Shown: positions 51,649-61,145, counted from the stretch's first letter. The stretch is 64,000 nt of DNA from Paraburkholderia tropica (GCF_914484835.1 NZ_CAJZAR010000039.1:1-64000), one strand, 5' to 3'. Numbers and translations: made by a program. The notes: generated from the letters alone by a model not told the origin.

Positions 51649-53322
51649 ATGAATGCGAATGAACTGGTCGCCCAATACGGCCCACGCGAGTCGATGGAAT
51701 ACGACGTCGTGGTCGTCGGCGGCGGCCCGGCCGGGCTTTCCGCGGCCATCCGCCTGAAGCAGCTCGCAGCAGAAAAAGGCGTCGAAATTGGCGTGTGCGT
51801 CCTGGAGAAAGGCTCGGAAATCGGGGCGCATATCCTCTCGGGCGCGGTCATGGATCCGCGCGCGATCGACGAACTGATTCCCGACTGGAAAGAGCAAGGC
51901 GCGCCGCTGAACGTGCCCGTCACCGAGGACAAGTTCCTTTTTCTTTCCGAAACCGGGGCTAAGGCTGTGCCGAACTGGGCGCTGCCGGACAACTTCAAGA
52001 ACCACGGCAACTATGTGATCAGCCTCGCGAACGTGACGCGCTGGCTGGGTCAGCAGGCCGAGGCGCTGGGCGTCGAGATTTTCCCGGGCTTTCCGGCCGC
52101 CGAAGTGCTCTATAACGACGACGGTTCGGTCAAGGGCGTCGCGACGGGCAACATGGGCATCGGCAAGGATGGCGAGCCGACCGAGAATTTCCAGCTCGGC
52201 ATGGAACTGCACGCGAAATACACGCTGTTTTGCGAGGGCGCGCGCGGGCATCTGGGCCGTCAGCTGAACGAGAAATTCAAGCTGGGCAAGGACGCTGATC
52301 CGCAGGTCTACGGCATCGGCATCAAGGAACTGTGGGAGATCGATCCCGCGAAGCATCAACCGGGTCTCGTGATTCACACGGCCGGCTGGCCGCTCGAAAA
52401 CGATACGTACGGCGGCTCGTTCCTTTACCACATCGACAACAACCAGGTGATGGTGGGTTTTGTCGTCGGCCTGGCTTATACGAATCCGTATCTGTCGCCG
52501 TTCGAGGAATTCCAGCGCTACAAGACGCATCCGGCGATCCGCAAATATCTCGAAGGCGGCAAGCGCGTGTCGTATGGCGCGCGCGCGATGACGGCGGGCG
52601 GTCTGATGTCGCTGCCGAAACTCGTGTTTCCGGGCGGCGCATTGGTCGGCGACGATGCGGGCTTTTTGAACGCGGCGCGTATCAAGGGCAGCCACGCGGC
52701 GATCAAGACCGGCATGCTGGCTGCGGAAGCGGCATTCGAAGCGGTGCAGGCCGGTCGTACGAGCGACGAACTCACGGCTTATCCCGAAGCGTTCAAGCAG
52801 TCGTGGCTTCACACCGAGCTGTATAAAGCGCGCAATTTCAAGCAGTGGATGAGCAAGGGCCTGTACCTCGGCACGCTGATGGTCGCGCTTGAGCAGAAGG
52901 TGATGGGCGGCAACGTGCCGTGGACGCTGCATCATCAGCATCGCGATAACGAAATGCTGCGTCCGGCGTCGCAATGCAAGCCGATCGAGTATCCGAAACC
53001 TGATGGCAAGCTCACGTTCGACCGGCTTTCTTCGGTATTCATTTCGAACACGAATCACGAAGAGAATCAGCCCGCGCATTTGACGCTGAAAGATGCGAAG
53101 GTGCCGGTCGATGTGAATCTGCGTACCTATGCGGGCCCGGAAGCGCGCTTCTGCCCGGCGGCGGTCTACGAATTCGTGAAGAACGACGACGGCAGCGACC
53201 GCCTGCAGATCAACGCGCAGAACTGCGTGCACTGCAAGACCTGCGATATCAAGGACCCGACGCAGAATATCGTCTGGGTCACGCCGGAAGGTGGCGGCGG
53301 ACCGAATTATCCGAACATGTAA
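51649..53322 (+). CDS. Electron-transfer flavoprotein:ubiquinone oxidoreductase
   Basis: A 557-residue ETF-QO. FAD-binding GGGPAGLSAAIRLKQ near residue 25, ubiquinone-binding segments in the middle, and a C-terminal 4Fe-4S cluster with Cys residues in CPAAVYEFV and NCVHCKTCDIKDP. It transfers electrons from acyl-CoA dehydrogenases to ubiquinone in the inner membrane. 53 bases after the dehydrogenase gene, same operon. Normal family length. Confidence 0.95.
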   Translation: MNANELVAQYGPRESMEYDVVVVGGGPAGLSAAIRLKQLAAEKGVEIGVCVLEKGSEIGAHILSGAVMDPRAIDELIPDWKEQGAPLNVPVTEDKFLFLSETGAKAVPNWALPDNFKNHGNYVISLANVTRWLGQQAEALGVEIFPGFPAAEVLYNDDGSVKGVATGNMGIGKDGEPTENFQLGMELHAKYTLFCEGARGHLGRQLNEKFKLGKDADPQVYGIGIKELWEIDPAKHQPGLVIHTAGWPLENDTYGGSFLYHIDNNQVMVGFVVGLAYTNPYLSPFEEFQRYKTHPAIRKYLEGGKRVSYGARAMTAGGLMSLPKLVFPGGALVGDDAGFLNAARIKGSHAAIKTGMLAAEAAFEAVQAGRTSDELTAYPEAFKQSWLHTELYKARNFKQWMSKGLYLGTLMVALEQKVMGGNVPWTLHHQHRDNEMLRPASQCKPIEYPKPDGKLTFDRLSSVFISNTNHEENQPAHLTLKDAKVPVDVNLRTYAGPEARFCPAAVYEFVKNDDGSDRLQINAQNCVHCKTCDIKDPTQNIVWVTPEGGGGPNYPNM

Positions 53323-53367
53323 CGCGTGCGCAACGCGCTTGCGCAAACCAGCAAACGAGGAACGGAC

Positions 53368-54555
53368 ATGAGCAAAGAAGTCGTCGTAGTGGGCGGTGTG
53401 CGCACCGCCATCGGCAAGTTCGGCGGCAGTCTGAAGGACGTGGCGCCGACCGAACTCGGCACCATCGTGTTGCGCGAATTGCTGGCGCGCAGCAACGTGA
53501 AGGCCGAGGACGTGGGCCACGTGGTGTTCGGCAATGTGATCGCCACCGAGCCGAAGGATCTCTATCTCTCGCGCGTGGCCGCGATCAACGCGGGCATTCC
53601 GCAATCGACGCCCGCGTTCAACGTCAATCGTCTGTGCGGTTCGGGTTTGCAGGCCATCGTGTCGGCGGCGCAAACCATTCTGCTCGGCGACGCCGACGTG
53701 GCGATCGGCGCGGGCGCGGAGAACATGAGCCGCGCGCCCTATCTCGCGGTCGACGCGCGCTTTGGCGCGCGCATGGGCGACGCGCGTCTGGTCGACATGA
53801 TGCTCGGCGCACTCAACGATCCGTTCGATACGGTGCCGATGGGCGTGACTGCCGAGAACGTCGCGCGCCGTTATGAGATTTCGCGCGAGCGTCAGGACGC
53901 GCTGGCGCTCGAATCGCATCGGCGCGCCGCGCAGGCGATTGCCGAAGGCCGTTTTGCGAGCCAGATCGTGCCGGTCGCGCGCACCGTGAAGGGCCGCGAA
54001 GTCGTGTTCGACACCGACGAGCATCTGCGCACCGACGCCACGCTCGAAGACTTCTCGAAGCTCAAGCCGGTGTTCGCGAAGGAAAACGGCACGGTCACGG
54101 CGGGCAATGCCTCGGGTATCAACGACGCGGCGGCCGCCGTGCTGCTGATGTCGCGCGAAGCCGCCGAGCAGCGCGGCCTCGCGCCGATGGCGCGCCTCGT
54201 CGCCTATGCGCATGCGGGCGTCGAGCCGCTGTACATGGGCATCGGTCCGGTGCCGGCCACGCGTCTCGCGCTGCAACGCGCGGGGCTGCGTGTCGAAGAT
54301 CTCGACGTGATCGAATCGAACGAAGCGTTCGCGGCGCAAGCGTGCGCGGTCACGCAGGAACTCGGTCTCGATCCCGCCAAGGTCAACCCGAACGGCTCCG
54401 GCATTTCGCTCGGCCATCCGATCGGCGCGACGGGCACGCTCATCACGGTGAAGGCGCTGCACGAACTGCAACGCATCGGCGGCCGTTATGCGCTGGTGAC
54501 GATGTGCATCGGCGGCGGCCAGGGTATCGCGGCGATCTTCGAGAACCTCGCTTAA
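53368..54555 (+). CDS. Acetyl-CoA C-acyltransferase (thiolase)
   Basis: A 395-residue thiolase. The acyl-accepting Cys is in NVNRLCGSGLQAI, the His in NGSGISLGHPIGATGT and the second Cys in VTMCIGGGQG. N-terminus VVVGGVRTAIGKFGG is typical. It closes a beta-oxidation round by thiolysis of 3-ketoacyl-CoA, or condenses in reverse. The start at 53368 has aacgagga upstream. 45 bases after ETF-QO. Confidence 0.93.
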   Translation: MSKEVVVVGGVRTAIGKFGGSLKDVAPTELGTIVLRELLARSNVKAEDVGHVVFGNVIATEPKDLYLSRVAAINAGIPQSTPAFNVNRLCGSGLQAIVSAAQTILLGDADVAIGAGAENMSRAPYLAVDARFGARMGDARLVDMMLGALNDPFDTVPMGVTAENVARRYEISRERQDALALESHRRAAQAIAEGRFASQIVPVARTVKGREVVFDTDEHLRTDATLEDFSKLKPVFAKENGTVTAGNASGINDAAAAVLLMSREAAEQRGLAPMARLVAYAHAGVEPLYMGIGPVPATRLALQRAGLRVEDLDVIESNEAFAAQACAVTQELGLDPAKVNPNGSGISLGHPIGATGTLITVKALHELQRIGGRYALVTMCIGGGQGIAAIFENLA

Positions 54556-54681
54556 ACGCGGCGGATTCGGCCCATCCGGCGAAACAGGCCATAGCGTATT
54601 GCCACCGCGTTCGTAGCCGCGTTTACAACCGCATTTGCAATTGCATTATCGGAATTGAACTATCCCAAGATGGAGACAGCG

Positions 54682-56328
54682 ATGCACGACCATTCCAGCG
54701 AAACGATGGCATCGGCGTATTCGTACCCGTTGTTGATCAAACGTTTGCTGCTCACGCCTTTGCAGCAAGCGCCGAATCAGGAAATCGTCTATCGCGGCAA
54801 GACGCGCATTACCTATGCGCAATTCGGTCAGCGCGTGGGCCGGCTCGCGAACGCGTTGAAAAACGTGGGCACGCAATTCGGCACCACGGTGGCCGTGATG
54901 GATTGGGATAGCCATCGTTATCTGGAAGCGTATTTCGCCGTGCCGATGATGGGCGCGGTGCTGCAAACGGTGAATATCCGTCTGTCGCAAAGCGAAATCG
55001 CTTATACGATCAATCACGCGGGCGCTGAAGTGCTGCTCGTGCACGCCGATTTTCTGCCTGTGCTCGCGGCGATTCGCGACAAGCTGGAAACCGTTCGCAC
55101 GCTCGTGCTGATCGACGACGACGGCAACGTGAGCGATACGCTCGGTCTGGAATTCGTGGGCGAATACGAGCAATTGCTCGCATCCAGCGACACGCATTAC
55201 GATTTCCCCGACTTCGACGAAAACACGCGCGCCACCACGTTTTATACGACCGGCACGACGGGCTTGCCGAAGGGCGTGTATTTTTCGCATCGCCAACTGG
55301 TGCTGCATACGATCACGGTAATGGCGGCGCTCACCAGCCCCGAATCGGGCCAGCGCTTTCATCGCGGCGACGTGTATATGCCGATCACGCCGATGTTCCA
55401 TGTGCACGCGTGGGGCATGCCGTATATCGCGACGGTGCTCGGCGTGAAGCAGGTGTATCCGGGCCGCTACGTGCCCGATCGTCTGGTCGAACTGCTGCGC
55501 GACGAAGGCGTGACATTCTCGCATTGCGTGGGCACGATCCTGCATATGCTGCTGAATTGCCCGCAGGCGAAAAGCGCCGACTTCAGCAAGTGGAAAGTGG
55601 TGATCGGCGGCGGCGCGCTGCCGCACGGGCTCGCGCGCGCGGCGCTCGAACGCGGCATCGATATTTTCACGGGCTACGGCATGTCGGAAACGTGTCCGGT
55701 GCTCACGCTCGCGCAATTGAAGCCGCAGAAGGAGCCGCTGACGTTCGATGAGGAAGTGAGCTTGCGTTGCCGCACGGGCTTGCCGATTCCGCTCGTCGAT
55801 CTGCGCATCGTCGATGCGGAAATGCGCGATCTGCCGCACGACGGCAGCGTGAGCGGTGAAGTGGTCGTGCGCGCGCCATGGCTCACGCAGGGCTATCTGC
55901 ACAACCCGGAAGCGTCGGCGACGCTGTGGGAGGGCGGCTATCTGCATACGCAGGACGTCGCGCGTATCGACCCGGACGGCTATCTGCAGATCACCGACCG
56001 CATCAAGGACGTGATCAAGTCGGGCGGCGAATGGGTGTCGTCGCTGGAAGTGGAGAGCCTGATTTCGCAGCATCCTTCCGTGGCGGAAGTCGCGGTGATC
56101 GGCATCAAGAGCGACAAATGGGGCGAGCGCCCGGCCGCGCTCGTCGTGCTGCGCGCCGACCGCGATCCGGTGAGCGCCGACGAAATCAAACAGCACGTGC
56201 TCAAGTTCAGCGAGAACGGCACGATTTCGAAATACGCCGTGCCGGAAGTGGTGAAGTTTGTCGAGGCGCTGGAAAAAACCAGCGTCGGCAAACTGAACAA
56301 GAAATGGCTGCGCGAGAATTTCGAATAA
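54682..56328 (+). CDS. Acyl-CoA synthetase (AMP-forming; DmdB-like)
   Basis: A 548-residue AMP-forming ligase. ATP motif TTGTTGLPKGVYFSHRQL, the MSETCP turn (GYGMSETCPVL), and the C-terminal lysine region KTSVGKLNKKWL. It activates a carboxylic acid to its CoA thioester for the dehydrogenase upstream. The group includes medium-chain and methylmercaptopropionate (DmdB-like) ligases; combined with a DmdC-like dehydrogenase this hints at a short or sulfur-containing substrate, but ordinary fatty acids are equally possible. The ATG at 54682 has GGAG six bases upstream. Confidence 0.88.
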   Translation: MHDHSSETMASAYSYPLLIKRLLLTPLQQAPNQEIVYRGKTRITYAQFGQRVGRLANALKNVGTQFGTTVAVMDWDSHRYLEAYFAVPMMGAVLQTVNIRLSQSEIAYTINHAGAEVLLVHADFLPVLAAIRDKLETVRTLVLIDDDGNVSDTLGLEFVGEYEQLLASSDTHYDFPDFDENTRATTFYTTGTTGLPKGVYFSHRQLVLHTITVMAALTSPESGQRFHRGDVYMPITPMFHVHAWGMPYIATVLGVKQVYPGRYVPDRLVELLRDEGVTFSHCVGTILHMLLNCPQAKSADFSKWKVVIGGGALPHGLARAALERGIDIFTGYGMSETCPVLTLAQLKPQKEPLTFDEEVSLRCRTGLPIPLVDLRIVDAEMRDLPHDGSVSGEVVVRAPWLTQGYLHNPEASATLWEGGYLHTQDVARIDPDGYLQITDRIKDVIKSGGEWVSSLEVESLISQHPSVAEVAVIGIKSDKWGERPAALVVLRADRDPVSADEIKQHVLKFSENGTISKYAVPEVVKFVEALEKTSVGKLNKKWLRENFE

Positions 56329-56371
56329 GCGCGGTTTGAATAGCGTTAATCAATAACGGCAGTCAATAGCG

Positions 56372-56405
56372 AAAAAGGCCGGGTGGCGAAACCCGGCCTT
56401 TTTTT
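56372..56405. terminator. Bidirectional terminator between ligase and SulP genes
   Basis: aaggccgggt and acccggcctt form a perfect stem with loop ggcgaa; A-runs and T-runs on both sides let it work on either strand. Confidence 0.92.
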
Positions 56406-57981
56406 ATGACGTCGTGCTGGCCGAACGCGCCCACGGCAAACGCTTTTTAGGCGTGGCGTTCAGGCGCGGCCATTGCACGCTTTCAACCGCGATACTGCGG
56501 CGCGGCGCGTCGGCGATAAAGCGTTCGAGCGTGTCGCGAATATCGCGGTCGACGAAATCGGCGCGCTCCGTGTCGATCAGCACCGTGGCGCGATCGGGAA
56601 TGCGCGCGAGGCAGCGCATCAGCATCGGCTTGGCGAGAAAGGACGCGTCCTTGCGGAACGACAGCAGGTAATGGTCGTCGTGTTCGGCGAGCGCGAAGGT
56701 GTCGTCGAGATTGGCGCGCATCGCCAGCAGCATGCTCACCGCAATGCCGATGCCAATGCCGATCAGCAAGTCCGTGGCGAGCACGCCCACGATCGTCGCC
56801 ACGAACGGCACGACGCGGTCGGTGCCTTCGCGCATCATCGCAACGAAGAGTGCGGGCTTGGCGAGCTTGTAGCCGGTCTGGATCAGGATCGCAGCGAGGC
56901 AGGCGAGCGGAATCAGGTTGAGCACGGCGGTCAGCGCAAACACGCTCGCGAGCAGCAGCACGCCATGCACGAACGACGCGAGCCGCGTGCGGGCGCCTGC
57001 ATTCAGATTCGCGGAGCTGCGCACGATCACGGCAGTGATCGGCAAGCCGCCGAGCGCGCCCGCCACGATATTGCCCACGCCTTGCGCCTTCAATTCGCGG
57101 TCGGGCGACGCGCGGCGGCGTTGCGGGTCCATCTGCTCGACGGCTTCGAGGCTCAGCAGCGTTTCGAGGCTCGCGACCACGGCGAGCGTGAGCGCCACGC
57201 GCCAGACGTCGGCATCGACGAGTTGCGTGAAGTCCGGGAACGCCAGCGCGCCCGCGAGCGTGTCGAACGATTGCAGCGCGTCGAGCGCCACGCGTTGCTC
57301 GCCGGGCAAGGCGAACGCGGGCGCGAAGGCGTCGAGGGCGAGTGTCGCCGCGATGCCGAGCGCCACGACCGCGAGCGGTCCCGGCACGATGCGCACGAAC
57401 GCATAGCGTTTCGCGCGCGGCGATTCCCAGACGAACAGTAGGATCACGCAGACGGCGGCCAGCACGAGCGCGGGCACGAGCACGGTGCCGAAGGGCGTGG
57501 CGAGCGAGGCGTTCGAAGCCGCGGAAGTGGTGGAAGCTGCGGACGCGGACGCGGAAAGACCGGCGGCCAGCGGCACCTGCTTGACGATCAGCAGCAGCCC
57601 GATCGACGCGAGCATGCCCTTGATGACCGGCACCGGCACGAAGCTCGCGAGCTGTCCGGCGCGCAACAGGCCGAACACGAACTGCAGCACGCCCGCGATC
57701 AGCACGGCGGCGAGGAACGCGGAAAAGCTGCCAAGCGAGGCGATGGCGGACACGACGATCACCACGAGCCCGGCGGCGGGGCCGCTCACGCTCAGATGCG
57801 AGCCGCTGAGCAGCGCGACGACGAGGCCGCCGACGATGCCGGACAGCAGGCCCGCGAACGGCTCGACGCCGGACGCGGTGGCGATGCCAAGACAGAGCGG
57901 CAGCGCGACGAGAAAGACAACGATGCCCGCGAGCAGGTCGCTGCGCAGGCTCGCGAAATCGATGAGGCGGGAGTTCGGCAT
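56404..57981 (-). CDS. SulP-family anion transporter (bicarbonate/sulfate type)
   Basis: A 525-residue inner-membrane transporter. SulP features: LRSDLLAGIVVFLVALPLCL at the N-terminus, GLLSGIVGGLVVALLSGSHL and SVSGPAAGLVVIVVSA, about ten to twelve helices, and a short C-terminal cytoplasmic region in place of a full STAS domain (KDASFLAKPMLMRCLARI, DTERADFVDRDIRDTL). The start at 57981 gives MPNSRLID. It lies 109 bases after the carbonic anhydrase gene on the same strand, so it likely carries bicarbonate. Confidence 0.86.
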   Translation of the reverse strand: MPNSRLIDFASLRSDLLAGIVVFLVALPLCLGIATASGVEPFAGLLSGIVGGLVVALLSGSHLSVSGPAAGLVVIVVSAIASLGSFSAFLAAVLIAGVLQFVFGLLRAGQLASFVPVPVIKGMLASIGLLLIVKQVPLAAGLSASASAASTTSAASNASLATPFGTVLVPALVLAAVCVILLFVWESPRAKRYAFVRIVPGPLAVVALGIAATLALDAFAPAFALPGEQRVALDALQSFDTLAGALAFPDFTQLVDADVWRVALTLAVVASLETLLSLEAVEQMDPQRRRASPDRELKAQGVGNIVAGALGGLPITAVIVRSSANLNAGARTRLASFVHGVLLLASVFALTAVLNLIPLACLAAILIQTGYKLAKPALFVAMMREGTDRVVPFVATIVGVLATDLLIGIGIGIAVSMLLAMRANLDDTFALAEHDDHYLLSFRKDASFLAKPMLMRCLARIPDRATVLIDTERADFVDRDIRDTLERFIADAPRRSIAVESVQWPRLNATPKKRLPWARSASTTS

Positions 57982-58067
57982 GTGAGGTCCACTAAGGTGA
58001 AGTGAATGAGGCAAGCGCGCGGCGCGCAGCGTGGGGATCGATATTGATATCGATATCGGCAAGGGTT

Positions 58068-58103
58068 GCCGTTCAGGCCGTTCAGGCCGCTCAGGCCGTT
58101 GAG
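58068..58103 (-). repeat. 9-base tandem repeat with repeated in-frame stop codons
   Basis: Four gccgttcag-like units (plus strand) overlap the carbonic anhydrase stop. On the minus strand the unit reads acggcctga, putting in-frame TGA at 58091-58093, 58082-58084 and 58073-58075. Confidence 0.75.
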
Positions 58104-58687
58104 CCGGCCTCGGTCAGTTGCAGCAGGCGGCCTTCGCGCAGACCGAACACCCAGCCGTGAATCTGCGGCGGCCGCTGCGCCGCGCGCACGATCGGCGAGT
58201 CTTCGAGACGCTGCACCTGCTCGATCACGTTGAGTTCGGCGAGGCGGTCGACGCGTGCATCGAGATCGTCGATGGCGTCGAGTTCGGCGCGGTGCCGCGT
58301 GGCCAGCTCGCGCAGTCCGGCGATGCGCCGGTTCACGTTCGGCAGCGCGTCCGAGGGCGCGGACAGCGCCGCGCGCACGCCGCCGCAATGGTGATGGCCG
58401 CAGACGATGATGTGCTCGACTTCGAGCGCATGCACGGCGTATTCGACGACGCTCGACGCGTTGGCGTCGTCGGCGGTGAACAGGTTCGCGATGTTGCGAT
58501 GGACGAACAGCTCGCCCGGCTGCGCATTCACGATGCGCTCGGCGGGCACGCGGCTGTCCGAGCAACCGATCCAGAGCGCGCGTGGGCGCTGGCCTTGCGC
58601 GAGCTGCGTAAAGAATTCGGGCTCGCGCGCGGCGACCTCCGAGGACCACGCGAGATTGGCAAGCAGAAAGCGTTTCGGATGATTCAT
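58091..58687 (-). CDS. Beta-class carbonic anhydrase
   Basis: A 198-residue beta-carbonic anhydrase, which interconverts CO2 and bicarbonate. Zinc ligands and catalytic dyad are visible: Cys42, Asp44 and Arg46 in GCSDSRVPAE, and His98/Cys101 in VCGHHHCGGV. The start at 58687 (MNHPKRF) is the conserved one; frames further upstream have no homology. It is followed by a SulP transporter gene in the same direction, a known CO2/bicarbonate pairing. Confidence 0.93.
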   Translation of the reverse strand: MNHPKRFLLANLAWSSEVAAREPEFFTQLAQGQRPRALWIGCSDSRVPAERIVNAQPGELFVHRNIANLFTADDANASSVVEYAVHALEVEHIIVCGHHHCGGVRAALSAPSDALPNVNRRIAGLRELATRHRAELDAIDDLDARVDRLAELNVIEQVQRLEDSPIVRAAQRPPQIHGWVFGLREGRLLQLTEAGSTA

Positions 58688-58995
58688 CGATCGAGGCTCC
58701 AGAATGAGCCGGCTAAAGAAGGTCCCGCGAGGCCGGCGTTGCGATCGATGTTTACGAATTGCTTTCTGTGGCTTGGTTCCGAAAATAAATCGGCTTCCCG
58801 GCAGAAAAAAATCGAAAATAATTCCGGTTGTGTATTTTATGAAGAATGCATGAAAAGGCGTGATGCGGAACCTTTCCCTTGTGCTATGCAAGACGCAACG
58901 TTATAGTTTTCGGACAAAATAACCTGAGAGAACCAGGCCCGCTGGCGCGCGCATTTTCATGGCGCAGCATTCGCGGCCTGGCGCCGGAGTCATGC
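58688..58995. other. 308-base intergenic region
   Basis: Divergent spacer between the carbonic anhydrase gene and the unknown gene at 58996. Bases 58780-58850 are AT-rich with A-tracts (gaaaataaatcgg, gaaaataattccgg) and probably hold the promoters. No gene seen. Confidence 0.45.
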
Positions 58996-59508
58996 ATGTC
59001 CGAAATCGATCCCTGGTTGGGCCGTTATCCGCTTTTCCGCGAGGCGCTCCGGCATGGCGCCACTTCATTGAACGCATTACCGCTTCAGGCGCGAACGGTC
59101 GTATTTAATCGACTGTGCATGATTGAACCGGGCGCGAAATCCACAAAATCGACACAATGCACAATTGGGGAAGTGCGCGTTGCGTATGTTGAATTGCCGA
59201 TGACGATTGTCGATGCGGCGGTACGCACGGAAATGGCCGATCAGAGTCCGCGCGGTGCCGAATCGCTGGAATTGCGCGCCGCACTCGAAGAAAACGCCGT
59301 GCGCTATCCCACGGTCGCGCGGCCGCCGTGTTTGCTGATGCCGGGCGTGGGCGTGTTTCTCGACGGCTGGATGCGCTTTCTCGCTTATCGCGCGCGCGGC
59401 GATTTGACGGCGCCGCTGCTTGCGGTCGACTGGCACGATCTTTACGCACGCGTGGCGCGTGCGGACGGCGAATCGATCGATGAAATGGATGGCGCGCTGC
59501 TCGAATAA
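58996..59508 (+). CDS. Conserved hypothetical protein, unknown function
   Basis: A 170-residue soluble protein starting MSEIDPWLGRYPLFREALRH. No family motif was recognised. It is mixed alpha/beta with several Cys (RLCMIEP, TQCTIGEV, PPCLLMPG) and an acidic C-terminus (DGESIDEMDGALLE). The ATG at 58996 overlaps a preferred tgcatg; frames further upstream add an unlikely leader. The DUF523 gene starts 4 bases after its stop, so the two are co-translated and may act together. Confidence 0.6.
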   Translation: MSEIDPWLGRYPLFREALRHGATSLNALPLQARTVVFNRLCMIEPGAKSTKSTQCTIGEVRVAYVELPMTIVDAAVRTEMADQSPRGAESLELRAALEENAVRYPTVARPPCLLMPGVGVFLDGWMRFLAYRARGDLTAPLLAVDWHDLYARVARADGESIDEMDGALLE

Positions 59509-59511
59509 GCG

Positions 59512-60006
59512 ATGAGTCAAAAGATTCTGGTCAGTGCCTGTTTGCTCGGGCGTCCCGTGCGTTACAACGGCTCGGCGAAAACGCTGGCGCATGCCACGCT
59601 CGACGCCTGGCAGCGCGAAGGCCGCGTCGTGTCGATCTGTCCAGAACTAAGCGGGGGATTTCCGGTGCCGCGCCCCGCCGCGGAAATCGCGCTCGCGCAA
59701 TCGGGCGACGCGGTGCTCGCGGGCGCCGCGCGCGTGATCGACGAACACGGCGCCGATGTGAGCGCGCTCTTTATCGCGGGCGCGCAGGCGGCGCTCGATC
59801 TCGCGCGCGAACACGATTGCCGGTTTGCGCTGCTGATCGACGGCAGTCCCTCATGCGGCAGCCGCTTTATTTACGACGGCACATTCGCGGGCCGCAAGCT
59901 GGCGGGTGCGGGCGTGACGGCGGCATTGCTGCGCGCGCACGGCATTGAAGTGTTCGCCGATTCGGAAATCGACGCGCTCGCGGCGCGTCTCGCGCAAACC
60001 GCTTAG
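59512..60006 (+). CDS. DUF523 family protein
   Basis: A 164-residue DUF523 protein: KILVSACLLGRPVRYNGSAK at the N-terminus, CPELSGGFPVPRPAAEI, and the conserved LLIDGSPSCGSRFIYDG motif with Cys residues typical of the family. The function of DUF523 is not established. It is four bases downstream of the unknown gene. Length normal. Confidence 0.88.
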   Translation: MSQKILVSACLLGRPVRYNGSAKTLAHATLDAWQREGRVVSICPELSGGFPVPRPAAEIALAQSGDAVLAGAARVIDEHGADVSALFIAGAQAALDLAREHDCRFALLIDGSPSCGSRFIYDGTFAGRKLAGAGVTAALLRAHGIEVFADSEIDALAARLAQTA

Positions 60007-60086
60007 CGCATTGCCGCGCCAATACGCGAGCGTACAATGGCGCGATTCAATCACAGCACGCGGCGAATGGCGCGCCGGCCCAGCGC

Positions 60087-61004
60087 ATGGAAATCAAATG
60101 GATCGAGGACTTCATCGCGCTCGCGCAATATCAGAGTTTTTCGCGCGCGGCTGAATTTCGCAATGTCACGCAATCGGGATTCAGCCGGCGCATTCAATCG
60201 CTCGAACAATGGGTGGGCGCGGAACTCATCGATCGCAGCAGTTTTCCGCCTGTTCTGACGCCCGCCGGGCAATTGTTTCGCGAAGTAGCGGACGACGTGC
60301 TCAGCAAACTCTTCGATACGCGCGCGATTATTCGCACCGAGCAGCGGATTGGCGGCAAGAGTCTGCAAATCGCGGCGGGTCATACGATTGCGCTGAATTT
60401 TCTGCCAGCGTGGCTCAAGCAATTGGCGCGGCATGTCGGCGACATTCCCGCGCGCGTGGTGCCGACCAACGTGCACGATTCGATTTTGATGCTCGTGAAC
60501 GGCAATTGCGAACTCATGTTCGCGTATCACCATCCCGAACTGCCGCTCCATCTCGATCCCGCGCGATACGAGCATGTGACCGTGGGCATCGACACGTTAT
60601 TGCCCGCTAGCCGCCCGAATGCGCGGTCCGCGCCGATTTACCGTTTGCCCGGCACCGCGAAACAGCCTTTACCGCATATCGCTTATACGGAAACCAGTTA
60701 TTTCGGCCGGTGCGTGGCGCTGCTGCTTGGGCGCGCGGCCACGAAACCGTTATTGCGCCTGCACTACGAATCGGACATGGCGGCGGTGCTCAAGGAACTC
60801 GTGATGCAAGGCGAGGGCGTTGCGTGGCTGCCGAAAAGCGCCATTGCGCGCGAACTGGCCGAGGGCGAACTGGTGCCGGCCGGGCCGTCCGCCTGGCATC
60901 TCGACGTGGAGTTGCGCGTGTATCGCGACGCCTCGAATCGCAGCGAGTTTCTCGACACGCTCTGGCAGCATCTGCGCGCGGCGGCGCCAGGCGGCCACGC
61001 ATAA
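60087..61004 (+). CDS. LysR-family transcriptional regulator
   Basis: A 305-residue LysR regulator; helix-turn-helix at the N-terminus (MEIKWIEDFIALAQYQSFSR, then AAEFRNVTQSGFSRRIQSLE), effector domain from about residue 90. The N-terminal pattern resembles the HypT/YjiE-like group. It precedes the symporter and racemase genes by 141 bases on the same strand and may control them. Confidence 0.89.
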   Translation: MEIKWIEDFIALAQYQSFSRAAEFRNVTQSGFSRRIQSLEQWVGAELIDRSSFPPVLTPAGQLFREVADDVLSKLFDTRAIIRTEQRIGGKSLQIAAGHTIALNFLPAWLKQLARHVGDIPARVVPTNVHDSILMLVNGNCELMFAYHHPELPLHLDPARYEHVTVGIDTLLPASRPNARSAPIYRLPGTAKQPLPHIAYTETSYFGRCVALLLGRAATKPLLRLHYESDMAAVLKELVMQGEGVAWLPKSAIARELAEGELVPAGPSAWHLDVELRVYRDASNRSEFLDTLWQHLRAAAPGGHA

Positions 61005-61145
61005 AGCAAGCCCGATCGTCAGGGTATTCCCGCGTTATGCGAGTTCCGCATACGCATATGCCAGACCGGCATCGACGTCTTTTTTCTGCTCCCTACCATC
61101 CGTTCTGACTGCGCGGCCCTCGTCGCGCGCCATTCAAGGACGGAT

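Noticed and set aside
58688..58891. 68-residue N-terminal extension of the carbonic anhydrase
   Set aside because: AT-rich promoter-like DNA and no homology; the conserved start is MNHPKRF.
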